Of a DNA stretch of 64,000 nucleotides, positions 16,460-25,161 are shown in pieces. Origin of the DNA: Pseudomonas sp. Bc-h (GTDB taxonomy: Bacteria; Pseudomonadota; Gammaproteobacteria; Pseudomonadales; Pseudomonadaceae); contig NZ_MUIN01000003.1 of NCBI RefSeq assembly GCF_002080045.1, forward strand, positions 193,501 to 257,500, written 5' to 3'. Numbering within the stretch: position 1 is the first letter of the stretch; every line of letters begins with the position of its first letter. The position numbers were made by a program, and so were the translations under genes. The notes under the pieces are model-generated. The model saw nothing but the letters and a program-made list of their open reading frames with translations, did no database searches and was not told where the DNA came from.

Positions 16460-18007
16460 ATGCCTGTCGCCACGCCATCCCTGACATTCGACTTTGCCGG
16501 CATCGAGCTTGACCGGCGCCACGGCTTGAGTCGGCAGCTTTATCAGGTGTTACGCCAGCGAATATTGGACGGGCGGCTGGGCAGTGGCACCCGCTTGCCA
16601 GCGAGTCGCGATCTGGCGCTCTCTCTGTCGATCTCTCGCAACAGCGTGATGCGCGCATACGACCAACTCTACGCCGAAGGCTTTACCGAGGGACGAATTG
16701 GCGACGGTACTTACGTGGCACAACTTCCGAAAAAATCAGTCGCTTCGGAAAAAGTATCCACAAAACTGTCCACAGGGTTATCACCAGGCTTATCAACAGG
16801 TTTATCCACAAAATCGCTGCTTGATGCTGGTGATCCATCCAGTAAAGTTATCCACAGTGCATCGTTGGAACTGCTCCAGCGCCATCATTTGGGGGCGCAC
16901 AAAACCGGCTTGCCCAGAGCTTTTCGAGTGGGGGTTCCGGCATTCGATCTCTTTCCTTTTGACGTCTGGGGCAAGCTGCACGCGGCTTTCTGGCGTAAGC
17001 CGGGGTTGCATCAGTTGGGGTATGGAGATCCTGCGGGCGAGTGGCGGCTTCGTGAACTCATTGCTGCATATTTAAGAACATCCCGTGACATGCACTGCGC
17101 ACCTGAACAAATAGTGATCACCAGTGGCGCGCAGCAGGCGATTACCCTTTGTGCACAGTTGCTATTGGATGCCGGTGATGGAGTGGCGGTTGAAAATCCG
17201 GGGTATCGCGCAGCCGGCCATGCCTTTGCCGTGGCGGGGGCGAAGTTGCGTGGCATGCCGGTGGATGCGCAGGGTATGCGATGTCCGGATCTGGGCGGTA
17301 GCGATTGCAAGTTGGCCTATGTCACGCCTTCGCACCAATACCCCTTGGGCGTGACCATGACCTTGGCGCGGCGTCTTGAACTGCTCACGTGGGCCGAGCG
17401 CACCCGAGGCTGGATCGTCGAAGACGACTACGACGGCGAATACCGCTACAGCGGTGCTCCCCTTGCGCCTCTGGCCGCGCTGGACCGGCATGGCCGCGTG
17501 CTCTATGTAGGTACCTTCGCCAAGGTTGCGTTTCCGGCGCTGCGTCTGGGGTATCTGGTGTTGCCGCATAACCTGGTCACGCCATTCAGCCAGCGGCGAG
17601 CGGTGGACATGCGCCACTCGGAAATTGGCACGCAAGCTGTGATGGCTGAGTTTATCGCCGCAGGGCATTTTCAGCGCCATATCCGTCGTATGCGGCGGGC
17701 TGCGCTGAATCGGCGTGATGCGCTGTTGGCAGGCTGGCCGGAGGGTCTGCGCGGGTGCAGCCCGATGCCTAAACCACTGGCGGGTTTACATGTGTCAGTG
17801 GCGGTCGACTGTCTCGAGCGAGAACGTGAGTTGGTCGTCAAAGCCGAAAGCGTAGGTGTCGAGGTTGCCCCGCTGAGCGAGTATTGGCTTCCCGAATCCG
17901 ATATGCCTGTGGATAACCGGGCAGGGCTGGTGCTGGGATTTGCGGCGGTACCGGAAGCTGATATCGCATCGGCGCTGGATAGGCTGCGCCGGATTTGGCG
18001 AGATTGA
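16460..18007 (+). CDS. MocR/PdxR-type regulator (GntR helix-turn-helix plus aminotransferase domain)
   Basis: This is a 515-residue protein. A GntR winged helix occupies residues ~20-88 (R-L-P-A-S-R-D-L-A-L-S-L-S-I-S-R-N-S-V) and a fold-type I PLP aminotransferase-like domain runs from ~150 to 512, with N-P-G-Y near 244-247, D-D-Y-D-G-E-Y-R-Y near 317-325 and the PLP lysine K355 in G-T-F-A-K. The linker (99-118) is a five-fold repeat of a four-residue unit (V/L-S-T/P-K/G), encoded by a 12-bp tandem repeat resembling DnaA boxes. It diverges from the paiB-GNAT-GNAT operon, its likely target. Whether it acts in pyridoxal synthesis (PdxR) is unproven because no pdxS/pdxT genes are present. Confidence 0.9.
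   Translation: MPVATPSLTFDFAGIELDRRHGLSRQLYQVLRQRILDGRLGSGTRLPASRDLALSLSISRNSVMRAYDQLYAEGFTEGRIGDGTYVAQLPKKSVASEKVSTKLSTGLSPGLSTGLSTKSLLDAGDPSSKVIHSASLELLQRHHLGAHKTGLPRAFRVGVPAFDLFPFDVWGKLHAAFWRKPGLHQLGYGDPAGEWRLRELIAAYLRTSRDMHCAPEQIVITSGAQQAITLCAQLLLDAGDGVAVENPGYRAAGHAFAVAGAKLRGMPVDAQGMRCPDLGGSDCKLAYVTPSHQYPLGVTMTLARRLELLTWAERTRGWIVEDDYDGEYRYSGAPLAPLAALDRHGRVLYVGTFAKVAFPALRLGYLVLPHNLVTPFSQRRAVDMRHSEIGTQAVMAEFIAAGHFQRHIRRMRRAALNRRDALLAGWPEGLRGCSPMPKPLAGLHVSVAVDCLERERELVVKAESVGVEVAPLSEYWLPESDMPVDNRAGLVLGFAAVPEADIASALDRLRRIWRD
16754..16856 (+). repeat. DnaA-box-like 12-bp tandem repeat plus an extra DnaA box
   Basis: Five 12-bp units start at 16754, 16766, 16778, 16790 and 16802. Their 9-mers are GTATCCACA, CTGTCCACA, TTATCACCA, TTATCAACA and TTATCCACA; the last is the perfect DnaA consensus and the others differ by one or two bases. 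A sixth, perfect TTATCCACA lies at 16848-16856 in a different codon frame, so it is not part of the peptide repeat. All six point the same way. They lie inside the coding region of the MocR-type regulator. Confidence 0.8.
17908..17916 (-). promoter_or_regulatory. Perfect DnaA box near the 3' end of the MocR-type gene
   Basis: TGTGGATAA, the reverse complement of TTATCCACA, lies about 1.05 kb after the array in the same gene and points the opposite way. A single 9-mer match could be chance; it is listed because two more perfect copies lie in the same gene. Confidence 0.5.
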
Positions 18008-18032
18008 TAAAACGGCCTCTCGACCGGAGCGA

Positions 18033-18100
18033 TGTAGCAGTCCCGCTTGCCAGCGGTGAGGGCTTTGAGAACGCCACCGCCGGCAAGCCGTGATGCTACA
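18033..18100. repeat. REP palindrome, family 1, copy 4
   Basis: Left arm TGTAGCAGTCCCGCTTGCCA and right arm CCGGCAAGCCGTGATGCTAC pair imperfectly. It lies between two co-directional genes, just after the MocR-type gene. Confidence 0.8.
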
Positions 18101-18186
18101 AGTGGTTCACTGTCCGGCAACCCTTAATGCTCAGCATTTACGGGGGTATACTCGCGCCCAACGTAACTATTCCCCGAGATACCTTC

Positions 18187-19398
18187 ATGAGCCTTCCTCT
18201 TTCTGCGACGCCGGAACGCAAGTTCGGCACGCCGCTGATCGCCTTCATTCTGCTGGTGGTTGGCGCACTTTTCCTTCAGTCCGCCGTGAGCGGTAAACAG
18301 GTGTTGCTGCTGATCGTCGGCGCGGCGCTTGGGCTGACCCTGTACCACGCAGCCTTTGGTTTCACGTCGGCCTGGCGGGTGTTCATCAACGAACGTCGCG
18401 GCGCCGGTCTTCGCGCGCAGATGGTGATGCTGGCAATTGCCGTGGTTCTGTTCTTTCCGGCTCTGGGTGCGGGCACCCTGTTTGGGAATCCGGTGACCGG
18501 TCTGGTCGCGCCAGCGGGTGTTTCCGTTGTATTCGGCGCGTTCATTTTCGGCATCGGCATGCAGATGGGCGGCGGTTGTGCTTCGGGCACGTTGTTCACC
18601 GTAGGCGGTGGCAACGCGCGGATGCTGGTCACGTTGCTGTTCTTCATCATCGGCTCGGTGGTTGCGACCCATCATGCGGACTGGTGGTTCTCGCTGCCGT
18701 CGTTTCCGGCTACCTCCATCGTCAAGGTCTTTGGCGTGATGCCCGCGCTGATCATGAGTCTGGCGCTGTTCGCCGTGATTGCGCTGGTCACGATCAAGCT
18801 GGAAAAGCGACGTCATGGCGAGCTGGAAGCGGCTGTCACCAGCGAGCACGTCGGCCTGCGCCGTTTCCTGCGTGGTCCGTGGCCTCTGGTGTGGGGTGCC
18901 ATCGCGCTGGCATTGCTCAACTACGCGACCTTGGCGCTGGCGGGCCGTCCATGGGGCATCACCTCGGCGTTCGCCTTGTGGGGCGCTAAAGTGGCCAGCA
19001 GTATGGGCGTGGATGTCGGCAGCTGGGTGTTCTGGCAGATGCCTGCGAACGCCAAGGCACTCGCCGCGCCCGTGTGGGAAGACATCACCACCGTCATGGA
19101 CATCGGCATCATGCTCGGTGCCGCAGTGGCGGCAGGCCTTGCAGGACGTTTCTCGCCAAGCCTGAAGATTCCGACCCGTTCGCTGGTGGCTGCAGTGATT
19201 GGCGGCCTGCTGCTGGGCTACGGTTCGCGTCTGGCGTATGGCTGCAACATTGGTGCGTACTTCAGCGGTATCGCGTCGGGCAGCCTGCATGGCTGGCTGT
19301 GGCTGATCGCAGCGTTCGCCGGTAACGCAGTGGGCGTACGCATTCGGCCGTTTTTCTTTGAAGGGGAGCGGCGCCCGGTTGTGCTGACTGGTTGCTGA
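18187..19398 (+). CDS. YeeE/YedE family sulfur-compound transporter
   Basis: This 403-residue polytopic inner-membrane protein has two sulf_transp repeats. It carries the conserved cysteine loops G-G-G-C-A-S-G-T-L-F near residues 130-139 and L-A-Y-G-C-N-I-G-A-Y-F-S-G near 347-359. In characterised members (TsuA/YeeE) such cysteines pass thiosulfate through the membrane. The ATG at 18187 is chosen because the following residues lead straight into the first membrane segment, whereas the longer frame adds a non-conserved stretch. No TusA/YeeD-like partner is adjacent, so the substrate is inferred. It is flanked by REP elements on both sides. Confidence 0.87.
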   Translation: MSLPLSATPERKFGTPLIAFILLVVGALFLQSAVSGKQVLLLIVGAALGLTLYHAAFGFTSAWRVFINERRGAGLRAQMVMLAIAVVLFFPALGAGTLFGNPVTGLVAPAGVSVVFGAFIFGIGMQMGGGCASGTLFTVGGGNARMLVTLLFFIIGSVVATHHADWWFSLPSFPATSIVKVFGVMPALIMSLALFAVIALVTIKLEKRRHGELEAAVTSEHVGLRRFLRGPWPLVWGAIALALLNYATLALAGRPWGITSAFALWGAKVASSMGVDVGSWVFWQMPANAKALAAPVWEDITTVMDIGIMLGAAVAAGLAGRFSPSLKIPTRSLVAAVIGGLLLGYGSRLAYGCNIGAYFSGIASGSLHGWLWLIAAFAGNAVGVRIRPFFFEGERRPVVLTGC

Positions 19399-19420
19399 TC
19401 AGAAGCTGACGCAATCGGTC

Positions 19421-19490
19421 TGTAGCGGTCCGGCTCTCCGGGCGGTGGCGTTTGCAGTATCGCTACTGCCGGCAAGCCAGACTGCTACAG
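19421..19490. repeat. REP palindrome, family 1, copy 5
   Basis: Left arm TGTAGCGGTCCGGCTCTCCG and right arm GCCGGCAAGCCAGACTGCTA. It lies between the convergent 3' ends of the YeeE-like gene and the transketolase gene. Confidence 0.8.
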
Positions 19491-19511
19491 GGGATGGTCC
19501 ACCGATCGGTA

Positions 19512-21593
19512 TTACTTCAGCTGTTTCTTGGCCACCTTGACGATGTTGTCAGTGGTGAACCCGAACTTCGCCTGCAGCTTGTCGATCGGGGCCGACGCGC
19601 CGAAGGTGTTCATGACGATCTTCGCCCCGCTCTGCCCGACATACCGGTCCCAGCCGACCGGCCCGGCCTGTTCCACCACCACGCGGGCGGTCACGCTCGG
19701 CGGTAGCACGCTGTCGCGATAGGCCTTGTCCTGATCTTCGAACAACTCCCAACTCGGCATCGACACCACGCGTGCGGCAACTCCGTCAGCCTTGAGTTTT
19801 TCGAACGCCTCGACGGTCATGCCCACCTCGCTACCGGTGGCAATCAGGATCACATCGACTTTGCCCTTAATCGCATCGGCCAGCACGTAAGCACCTTTGG
19901 CGACGTTCTCGGCACTGGCATATTTCGAACGATCCAGGGTCGGCATCGGCTGGCGGGACAAGACCAGGCAGCTCGGCCGATGAGTCTGCGCAAGCGCGAC
20001 CTTCCAGGCTTCGGCGGTCTCGTTGGCGTCACCCGGACGCAACGTCAGCAAGCCAGGTGTGGCACGAAGTTGCGTCAGCTGCTCGATAGGCTGGTGGGTC
20101 GGGCCGTCTTCACCCACGCCAATCGAGTCATGGGTGAAGACAAAGATCACCGGCAATTCCATGATCGACGCCAGGCGAATCGGCGGCTTCATGTAGTCGC
20201 TGAACACCAGGAAGGTCGAGGTGTACGGACGGATGTAGGACAGCGCCAGGCCGTTGGCAATCGAGCCCATGGCGTGCTCACGAATACCGAAATGCAGATT
20301 GCGGCCGCTGTAGTTATCTGACTCGAAACTGCCCGCGCCGTCGAACGTCAGGTTGGTTTTGGTCGAGGGTGAAAGGTCTGCCGATCCGCCGATGAGCCAA
20401 GGTATTTGCTGGGCAAAACCGTTGAGAACCTTGCCGCCCGAGGCTCGTGTGGCAATCCCTTTGGCATCGGCGTCGAAACTGACTGCGGTGTTGCGCCAGC
20501 CTTCGGGCATCTCACCGGCGCGCATTCTCTGGAGCTCATCAGCCAATGCCGGTTGATCCTTTTCAAAGCGAGCGAAGGTCTGCTGCCAGGCATCGTAACC
20601 ACCGCCACTGCGCTTGAGCAGGGCGTCGCGCAGGTAATGGCGCGCTTCTTCCGGTACCAGAAAGCTGCTGTTTTCATCCCAGCCATAGGCTTTCTTGGTC
20701 AGCTTGATTTCATCTTCGCCCAGCGGTTCGCCATGGGCCGAAGCCGTGTTGTGTTTGTTGGGCGAGCCGTAGCCGATCACGCTGTCGACCACGATAAGGG
20801 TCGGCGCATCGTCGGTTTTCTGGAAAGTCTGGATCGCCTTGGCCAGCGCCGCAGCGTCGTTGGCGTCTTTTACATGCAGGGTTTTCCAGCCGTAGCCTTC
20901 GAAACGTTTGAGCGGATCGTCGCTGTAGGCCAATTCGGTATGGCCTTCGATGCTGATGGTGTTGTTGTCGTAGATCCAGCACAGATTCGACAGCTTCAGG
21001 TGTCCGGCCAGTGACGCTGCTTCAGCCGTCACGCCCTCCATCATGTCGCCGTCGCCGCACAGCACGTAGACGTTGTAATCGAACAGCGTAGCGCCCGGTT
21101 TGTTGAAATGCTCTCCCAGCCAGCGCTCGGCCATCGCCATGCCAACGCTGTTGGCGCAGCCCTGACCCAGCGGGCCGGTGGTGGTTTCAACGCCAGTGGT
21201 CATCCGGTATTCCGGGTGTCCCGGGGTCTTGGAATCCATCTGGCGAAACTGCTTGATGTCTTCAAGGCTCACGGCCGGTTTGCCGGAGCGTTTGCCGTGC
21301 TCGTCTATCTCGACCACGCCCGCCAGGTGCAACAGCGAATAGAGCAACATCGAGGCATGACCAACCGACAGCACGAAGCGGTCGCGGTTTGGCCAGTCGG
21401 GATGTTCAGGGTGATAGCGCAGGAAATCTTTCCACAGCGTGTAGCCGACCGGAGCAAGTGCCATTGGAGTGCCGGGGTGGCCGGAGTTGGCTTTCTGCAC
21501 GGCATCCATCGCCAGGGTGCGAATGGTGTTGATGGTCAGTTGGTCGCGGTCGCTGTGTTCTTCGATGGAGTGAGATGTTGAAGACGAGCCCAT
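19512..21593 (-). CDS. tkt: Transketolase
   Basis: This 693-residue, thiamine diphosphate-dependent enzyme moves two-carbon units between pentose and other sugar phosphates. The N-terminal TPP domain has S-G-H-P-G at 37-41, G-D-G at 180-182 and N-N at 210-211. The pyrimidine-binding domain has F-G-I-R-E-H-A-M and H-D-S-I-G-V-G-E-D-G-P-T-H-Q-P; the C-terminal domain ends normally. GAGGAG precedes the ATG. The usual pseudomonad transketolase gene lies with epd-pgk-fba; this one stands alone between a sulfur transporter and a bestrophin, so it may be a second, laterally acquired paralogue. That point is inference. Confidence 0.93.
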   Translation of the reverse strand: MGSSSTSHSIEEHSDRDQLTINTIRTLAMDAVQKANSGHPGTPMALAPVGYTLWKDFLRYHPEHPDWPNRDRFVLSVGHASMLLYSLLHLAGVVEIDEHGKRSGKPAVSLEDIKQFRQMDSKTPGHPEYRMTTGVETTTGPLGQGCANSVGMAMAERWLGEHFNKPGATLFDYNVYVLCGDGDMMEGVTAEAASLAGHLKLSNLCWIYDNNTISIEGHTELAYSDDPLKRFEGYGWKTLHVKDANDAAALAKAIQTFQKTDDAPTLIVVDSVIGYGSPNKHNTASAHGEPLGEDEIKLTKKAYGWDENSSFLVPEEARHYLRDALLKRSGGGYDAWQQTFARFEKDQPALADELQRMRAGEMPEGWRNTAVSFDADAKGIATRASGGKVLNGFAQQIPWLIGGSADLSPSTKTNLTFDGAGSFESDNYSGRNLHFGIREHAMGSIANGLALSYIRPYTSTFLVFSDYMKPPIRLASIMELPVIFVFTHDSIGVGEDGPTHQPIEQLTQLRATPGLLTLRPGDANETAEAWKVALAQTHRPSCLVLSRQPMPTLDRSKYASAENVAKGAYVLADAIKGKVDVILIATGSEVGMTVEAFEKLKADGVAARVVSMPSWELFEDQDKAYRDSVLPPSVTARVVVEQAGPVGWDRYVGQSGAKIVMNTFGASAPIDKLQAKFGFTTDNIVKVAKKQLK

Positions 21594-21809
21594 TACTTTC
21601 TCCTCGTGACGAGTGGCTGAAGCATCCAGATAGGTGTTGAGCGCACGTGCAGCGCGTTCGTTCCATGAAATCTATGTCACCCGACCAGCACCGCCGATTT
21701 ATCGCTGAAATGTTTCAGGCGCGAACCATATGGGGCATCTGTATTCGAACCCCATGGGGTTTGTGCATGTTGCCGTACCCGATCGCTGGCTTATGAACGG
21801 GGGTGGCCT

Positions 21810-22691
21810 TTGCAGGAAACGATCATCAAGAAATACCGCGCCATGATCAGGACCTTTACCTACATTGGTTGGTCGCTGTTCTGGCTGTTGATCTGGGATG
21901 TCATCGTCACGGTCGACTTCATGCTGTACCTGGAACGCAAGATCACGTTGCCCTCCATGCCGCTGACGTTGCTTGGCTCGGCGCTGGTGGTACTGACCAG
22001 CTTTCGCAATTCCAGTGCCTACAATCGCTGGTGGGAGGCGCGTACGTTGTGGGGTGCGCTGGTCAATAATTCGCGCAGCTTTGCGCGGCAGGTGCTGACG
22101 CTGATCGACGACGACGGGGAGTTGAATCCGGTCAAAGCTGTACTGCTGCGTCGGCACGTGGCCTACGTGGAATGCCTCTCGGCGCACTTGAAGGGGGGCG
22201 ATTGCGGCGAGGACGTGACCGCAATGATTCCGCGCGAAGAATACGACCGTCGCAAGCGCACCAATAATTTCCCCAACGACATCCTCAATGAATCCGCCGC
22301 GATTATCGCGGGCGAATACAAGGCCGGGCGGCTGGACAGCATTCGGCTTGAGCGGCTGGAAGCGACACTGGTTGAAATCTCCAATTGCCAGGGCGGCATG
22401 GAGCGGATCGCCAATACGCCGCTGCCTTATCCTTATGTGACCTTTCCGCGGCTGTTCATCACCATGTTCTGCATCATCGTGCCGATTGGTCTGGTTGAAA
22501 CGCTGGGCTGGTTCACGCCGCTGGCTTCAACCGTGGTGGGTTTCATGCTGCTGGCGATCGAGAAGATCGGCACCGATCTGCAAAGCCCGTTCAAGGCGTC
22601 CGAGCACGAGATTCAGATGAAGGCGCTGTGCGCCAACATCTCCGGGAATCTGAATTCGATGCTGCGTGATGCCACCGAAAAGCAGCGGTAA
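21810..22691 (+). CDS. Bestrophin-like membrane channel (YneE family)
   Basis: This 293-residue protein of the bestrophin/UPF0187 family has hydrophobic helices near residues 17-38, 48-66, 206-226 and 230-250, with the family signature S-F-R-N-S-S-A-Y-N-R-W-W-E-A-R after the second helix and P-L-P-Y-P-Y-V near 196. Bacterial members form pentameric ion channels, often cation- or anion-selective. A TTG start at 21810 is used because GGGGGTGG lies just upstream; an ATG at 21843 would drop 11 residues. It is divergent from the transketolase gene. Confidence 0.87.
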   Translation: MQETIIKKYRAMIRTFTYIGWSLFWLLIWDVIVTVDFMLYLERKITLPSMPLTLLGSALVVLTSFRNSSAYNRWWEARTLWGALVNNSRSFARQVLTLIDDDGELNPVKAVLLRRHVAYVECLSAHLKGGDCGEDVTAMIPREEYDRRKRTNNFPNDILNESAAIIAGEYKAGRLDSIRLERLEATLVEISNCQGGMERIANTPLPYPYVTFPRLFITMFCIIVPIGLVETLGWFTPLASTVVGFMLLAIEKIGTDLQSPFKASEHEIQMKALCANISGNLNSMLRDATEKQR

Positions 22692-22708
22692 GCCCCAAGC
22701 GGCGTCCT

Positions 22709-22815
22709 GATCGTTCCCACGCTCCGCGTGGTAATGGCGCCCGTGACGCTCGGCGTCACACAATGGACGCGGAGCGTCCGGCATGCATGCCCACGCAGAG
22801 CGTGGGCACGATCAG
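22709..22815. repeat. Compound inverted repeat, family 2 (GTTCCCACGCTCCGCGTGG type)
   Basis: Outer arms (TGATCGTTCCCACGCTC at 22709-22725 and GAGCGTGGGCACGATCA at 22799-22815) are near-perfect complements. Inside lie two shorter hairpins, GTGACGC-TCG-GCGTCAC (22744-22760) and GGACGCGGAGCGTCC (22766-22780). This is a known style of pseudomonad intergenic mosaic repeat. It lies between the convergent bestrophin and polyamine-binding protein genes and could block read-through from both sides. Confidence 0.85.
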
Positions 22816-22830
22816 CTTTGTCGCTTGCTT

Positions 22831-23943
22831 CTAGGTGCCCGACTTGATCTTGGTCCAGACCCGCGTCCGCGCGCGCTCTGCATCACGGGGAAGCGGCGTC
22901 AGCGTATACAGCGTCTTCATGGCCTCGTCGGTCGGGTAGAGGTTCGGGTTGTTGCGGATCGCCGGATCCACCTTGTCGGTAGCGTCCTTGTTCGGGTTCG
23001 GGTAACCGACGAAGTCACTGATCGGCGCGATCACTTGCGGCTGCAACAGGTAATTGATGAAGGTGTGCGCATCTTCCACATCCTTGGCGCCTTTCGGAAT
23101 CGCCAGCATGTCGAACCAGATCGGCGCGCCTTCCTTGGGCAGACGCATGTCTACCACTACGCCGTTCTTGGCTTCCTTGGCGCGATTGGCGGCTTGCGAG
23201 AAGCTGCCCGAATAACCCACGGCCACGCAGATATCGCCATTGGCGATGTCAGCCATGTACTTGGAGGAGTGGAAGTAGGTGATGTACGGACGAATCTTCA
23301 TCAGCAAGGCTTCCGCCTTGTCGTAGTCCTTGGGATTCTTGCTGTTCGGATCCAGCCCCAAATGCTGCAGGGCCAGCGGCAGAATCTCTGAAGGCGAGTC
23401 GAGCAGGGTCACGCCGCATTGCTTCAACTTGCTGATGTTCTCTTCCTTGAAAATCAGATCCCAGCTGTCCACAGGTGCTTTGTCGCCGAGCACGGCCTTG
23501 ACCTTGTCCGGGTTGAAGCCGATCAGAATGGTGCCGTACATGTATGGCACCGCGTACTTGTTGCCCGGATCGTTGGCCTCCAGCAGCTTCATCAGCTTGG
23601 GGTCCAGGTGCGAATAGTTGGTCAGCTTCGACTTATCCAGCGGCTGAAATACGCCGGCCTCGATCTGCTTGGCCAGAAACACGTTGGACGGCACGACGAC
23701 GTCGTAGCCCGAATTGCCCGTCAGAAGTTTGGCTTCCAGTGCTTCGTTGGTGTCGAAAATGTCGTAGATCAGCGGGACCTTGGTGTCCTTTTTGAAGTTC
23801 TCCAGGGTCTGCGGCGTGATGTAGTCGAACCAGTTGTAGACGCGCAGGGTCTTTTGCTCGTCGGCGTGCGCCGCACCGCCGAGCATGGCCGCGCCCGACG
23901 TTGCGATGAGGGTCGAGGCGATAAAACGCTTGAGTCTGTTCAT
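22831..23943 (-). CDS. Polyamine ABC transporter periplasmic binding protein (PotF/SpuD-like)
   Basis: This is a 370-residue type 2 periplasmic binding protein. The ATG at 23943 opens a signal peptide ([14 protein letters not shown]) ending near A-H-A. The mature part begins with [12 protein letters not shown], the hallmark of putrescine/spermidine binders, with Y-D-V-V-V-P-S-N near residue 80 and V-G-Y-S-G-S-F near 238. No permease or ATPase genes adjoin it, so it must share a transporter encoded elsewhere or act as a sensor. The gene follows the acetylpolyamine amidohydrolase with a 29-base gap, suggesting joint uptake and deacetylation of acetylpolyamines. Confidence 0.9.
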   Translation of the reverse strand: MNRLKRFIASTLIATSGAAMLGGAAHADEQKTLRVYNWFDYITPQTLENFKKDTKVPLIYDIFDTNEALEAKLLTGNSGYDVVVPSNVFLAKQIEAGVFQPLDKSKLTNYSHLDPKLMKLLEANDPGNKYAVPYMYGTILIGFNPDKVKAVLGDKAPVDSWDLIFKEENISKLKQCGVTLLDSPSEILPLALQHLGLDPNSKNPKDYDKAEALLMKIRPYITYFHSSKYMADIANGDICVAVGYSGSFSQAANRAKEAKNGVVVDMRLPKEGAPIWFDMLAIPKGAKDVEDAHTFINYLLQPQVIAPISDFVGYPNPNKDATDKVDPAIRNNPNLYPTDEAMKTLYTLTPLPRDAERARTRVWTKIKSGT

Positions 23944-23972
23944 CGTGGTTGCTCTTCTTCGAATTGAGAGTG

Positions 23973-25001
23973 TCAGACGCGTTCGAAACCTTCCAGCACG
24001 TTCACGGCGTTGATGCCGATTTCCTCGACGGCATAGCCGCCCTCCATCACGAACAGTGTAGGTTTGCCCAGTCGCGCGATTCGCTCGCCCATGCGCAGGT
24101 AATCCGGACTGTCGAGTTTGAATTGCGAAATCGGGTCGTCCTTGAACGTGTCCACGCCCAACGACACGACAATCACATCGGCACCGAAGCGTTCGATTTC
24201 GCCGCAGGCCTTCTCCAGCGCTGCGCTCCACTGCGTCCAGTCGCTTCCGGCCGCCAGTGGATAGTTGAAGTTGAAGCCCTCACCGGCGCCTTCGCCCAGC
24301 TCATCTTCATAGCCCAGAAAAAACGGGAATTCCGCTTCCGGATGCCCGTGAATCGAGGTGAACAGCACGTCGCTGCGCGCATAGAAAATCGACTGCGTCC
24401 CGTTGCCGTGGTGGTAATCGACATCAAGGATCGCAACTTTTTTGTGGCCTTGATCGAGGAATGCCTGTGCGGCGATGGCGGCGTTGTTCAGGTAGCAATA
24501 GCCGCCCATTACGTCGCTGGCAGCGTGATGTCCCGGCGGGCGGCACAGGGCGAACGCGCTATGAGCGCCATTCTGGATCGCTGTCTGAGCCGTGAGTGCG
24601 ACCTGAGCTGCGCTGTACGCGGCCTGCCAAGTGCCGGCGGTGATCGGTGCGCCGGCGTCGAAGGTGTAGTAGCCCAACTGGCCGTGCAGGCTGGTCGGGA
24701 TTACCGAACGCAAAGTCCGCGCAGGCCAGGTGTAGGGCAGCAGATCGCCTTCCGGGTTTGTCTCGGCCCAGCGCGCCCACGCACCTTTGAAGAATTCGAG
24801 AAATGCCTGGGTATGAATGCGTTCGATCGGCGCGATGCCGAAATCCTGCGGGGCTTGGACAGCACCGAGTTCGCGGTCTTTGACTCGTTGCAGCACATGA
24901 TCAGCGCGCGATGGCATTTCGAAGCAGGGCATCAACTTGCCGTCGATCAACTCGCAGCGGCCATGATGCAGATGGTGATCGTCTGAATAGATCGTCAGCA
25001 T
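23973..25001 (-). CDS. aphB: Acetylpolyamine amidohydrolase (class II histone deacetylase fold)
   Basis: This 342-residue zinc amidohydrolase has R-P-P-G-H-H-A near residue 155 (catalytic His pair), [10 protein letters not shown] near 193-202 (zinc-binding Asp and His), a third zinc Asp in S-L-G-V-D-T-F near 280, and the C-terminal M-E-G-G-Y-A. It removes acetyl groups from acetylated polyamines (putrescine, cadaverine) in the cytoplasm. The N-terminus [14 protein letters not shown] matches the P. aeruginosa AphB type as I recall it. AGGAG lies 9 bases before the ATG. It is the first gene of a two-gene unit with the polyamine-binding protein. Confidence 0.88.
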   Translation of the reverse strand: MLTIYSDDHHLHHGRCELIDGKLMPCFEMPSRADHVLQRVKDRELGAVQAPQDFGIAPIERIHTQAFLEFFKGAWARWAETNPEGDLLPYTWPARTLRSVIPTSLHGQLGYYTFDAGAPITAGTWQAAYSAAQVALTAQTAIQNGAHSAFALCRPPGHHAASDVMGGYCYLNNAAIAAQAFLDQGHKKVAILDVDYHHGNGTQSIFYARSDVLFTSIHGHPEAEFPFFLGYEDELGEGAGEGFNFNYPLAAGSDWTQWSAALEKACGEIERFGADVIVVSLGVDTFKDDPISQFKLDSPDYLRMGERIARLGKPTLFVMEGGYAVEEIGINAVNVLEGFERV

Positions 25002-25161
25002 TCTCTTGTTCTCCTGTGGCTAATTTGTCCGACATTCTTGTGGCGGATGACTTTTCAGAGAACGACGGAAACGGCCAAAAGGGGATTATTACGGCCATAA
25101 ACTCTGTCCGTAAATCGCCCCCTTATGAGGCGAGATGCCCTGTTTCGAGGCAGGCGCGTGA

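Noticed and set aside
16741..16860. CRISPR array or replication origin
   Set aside because: The repeat is 12 bp without spacers, is translated in frame, and there is no A/T-rich unwinding element or dnaA gene nearby.
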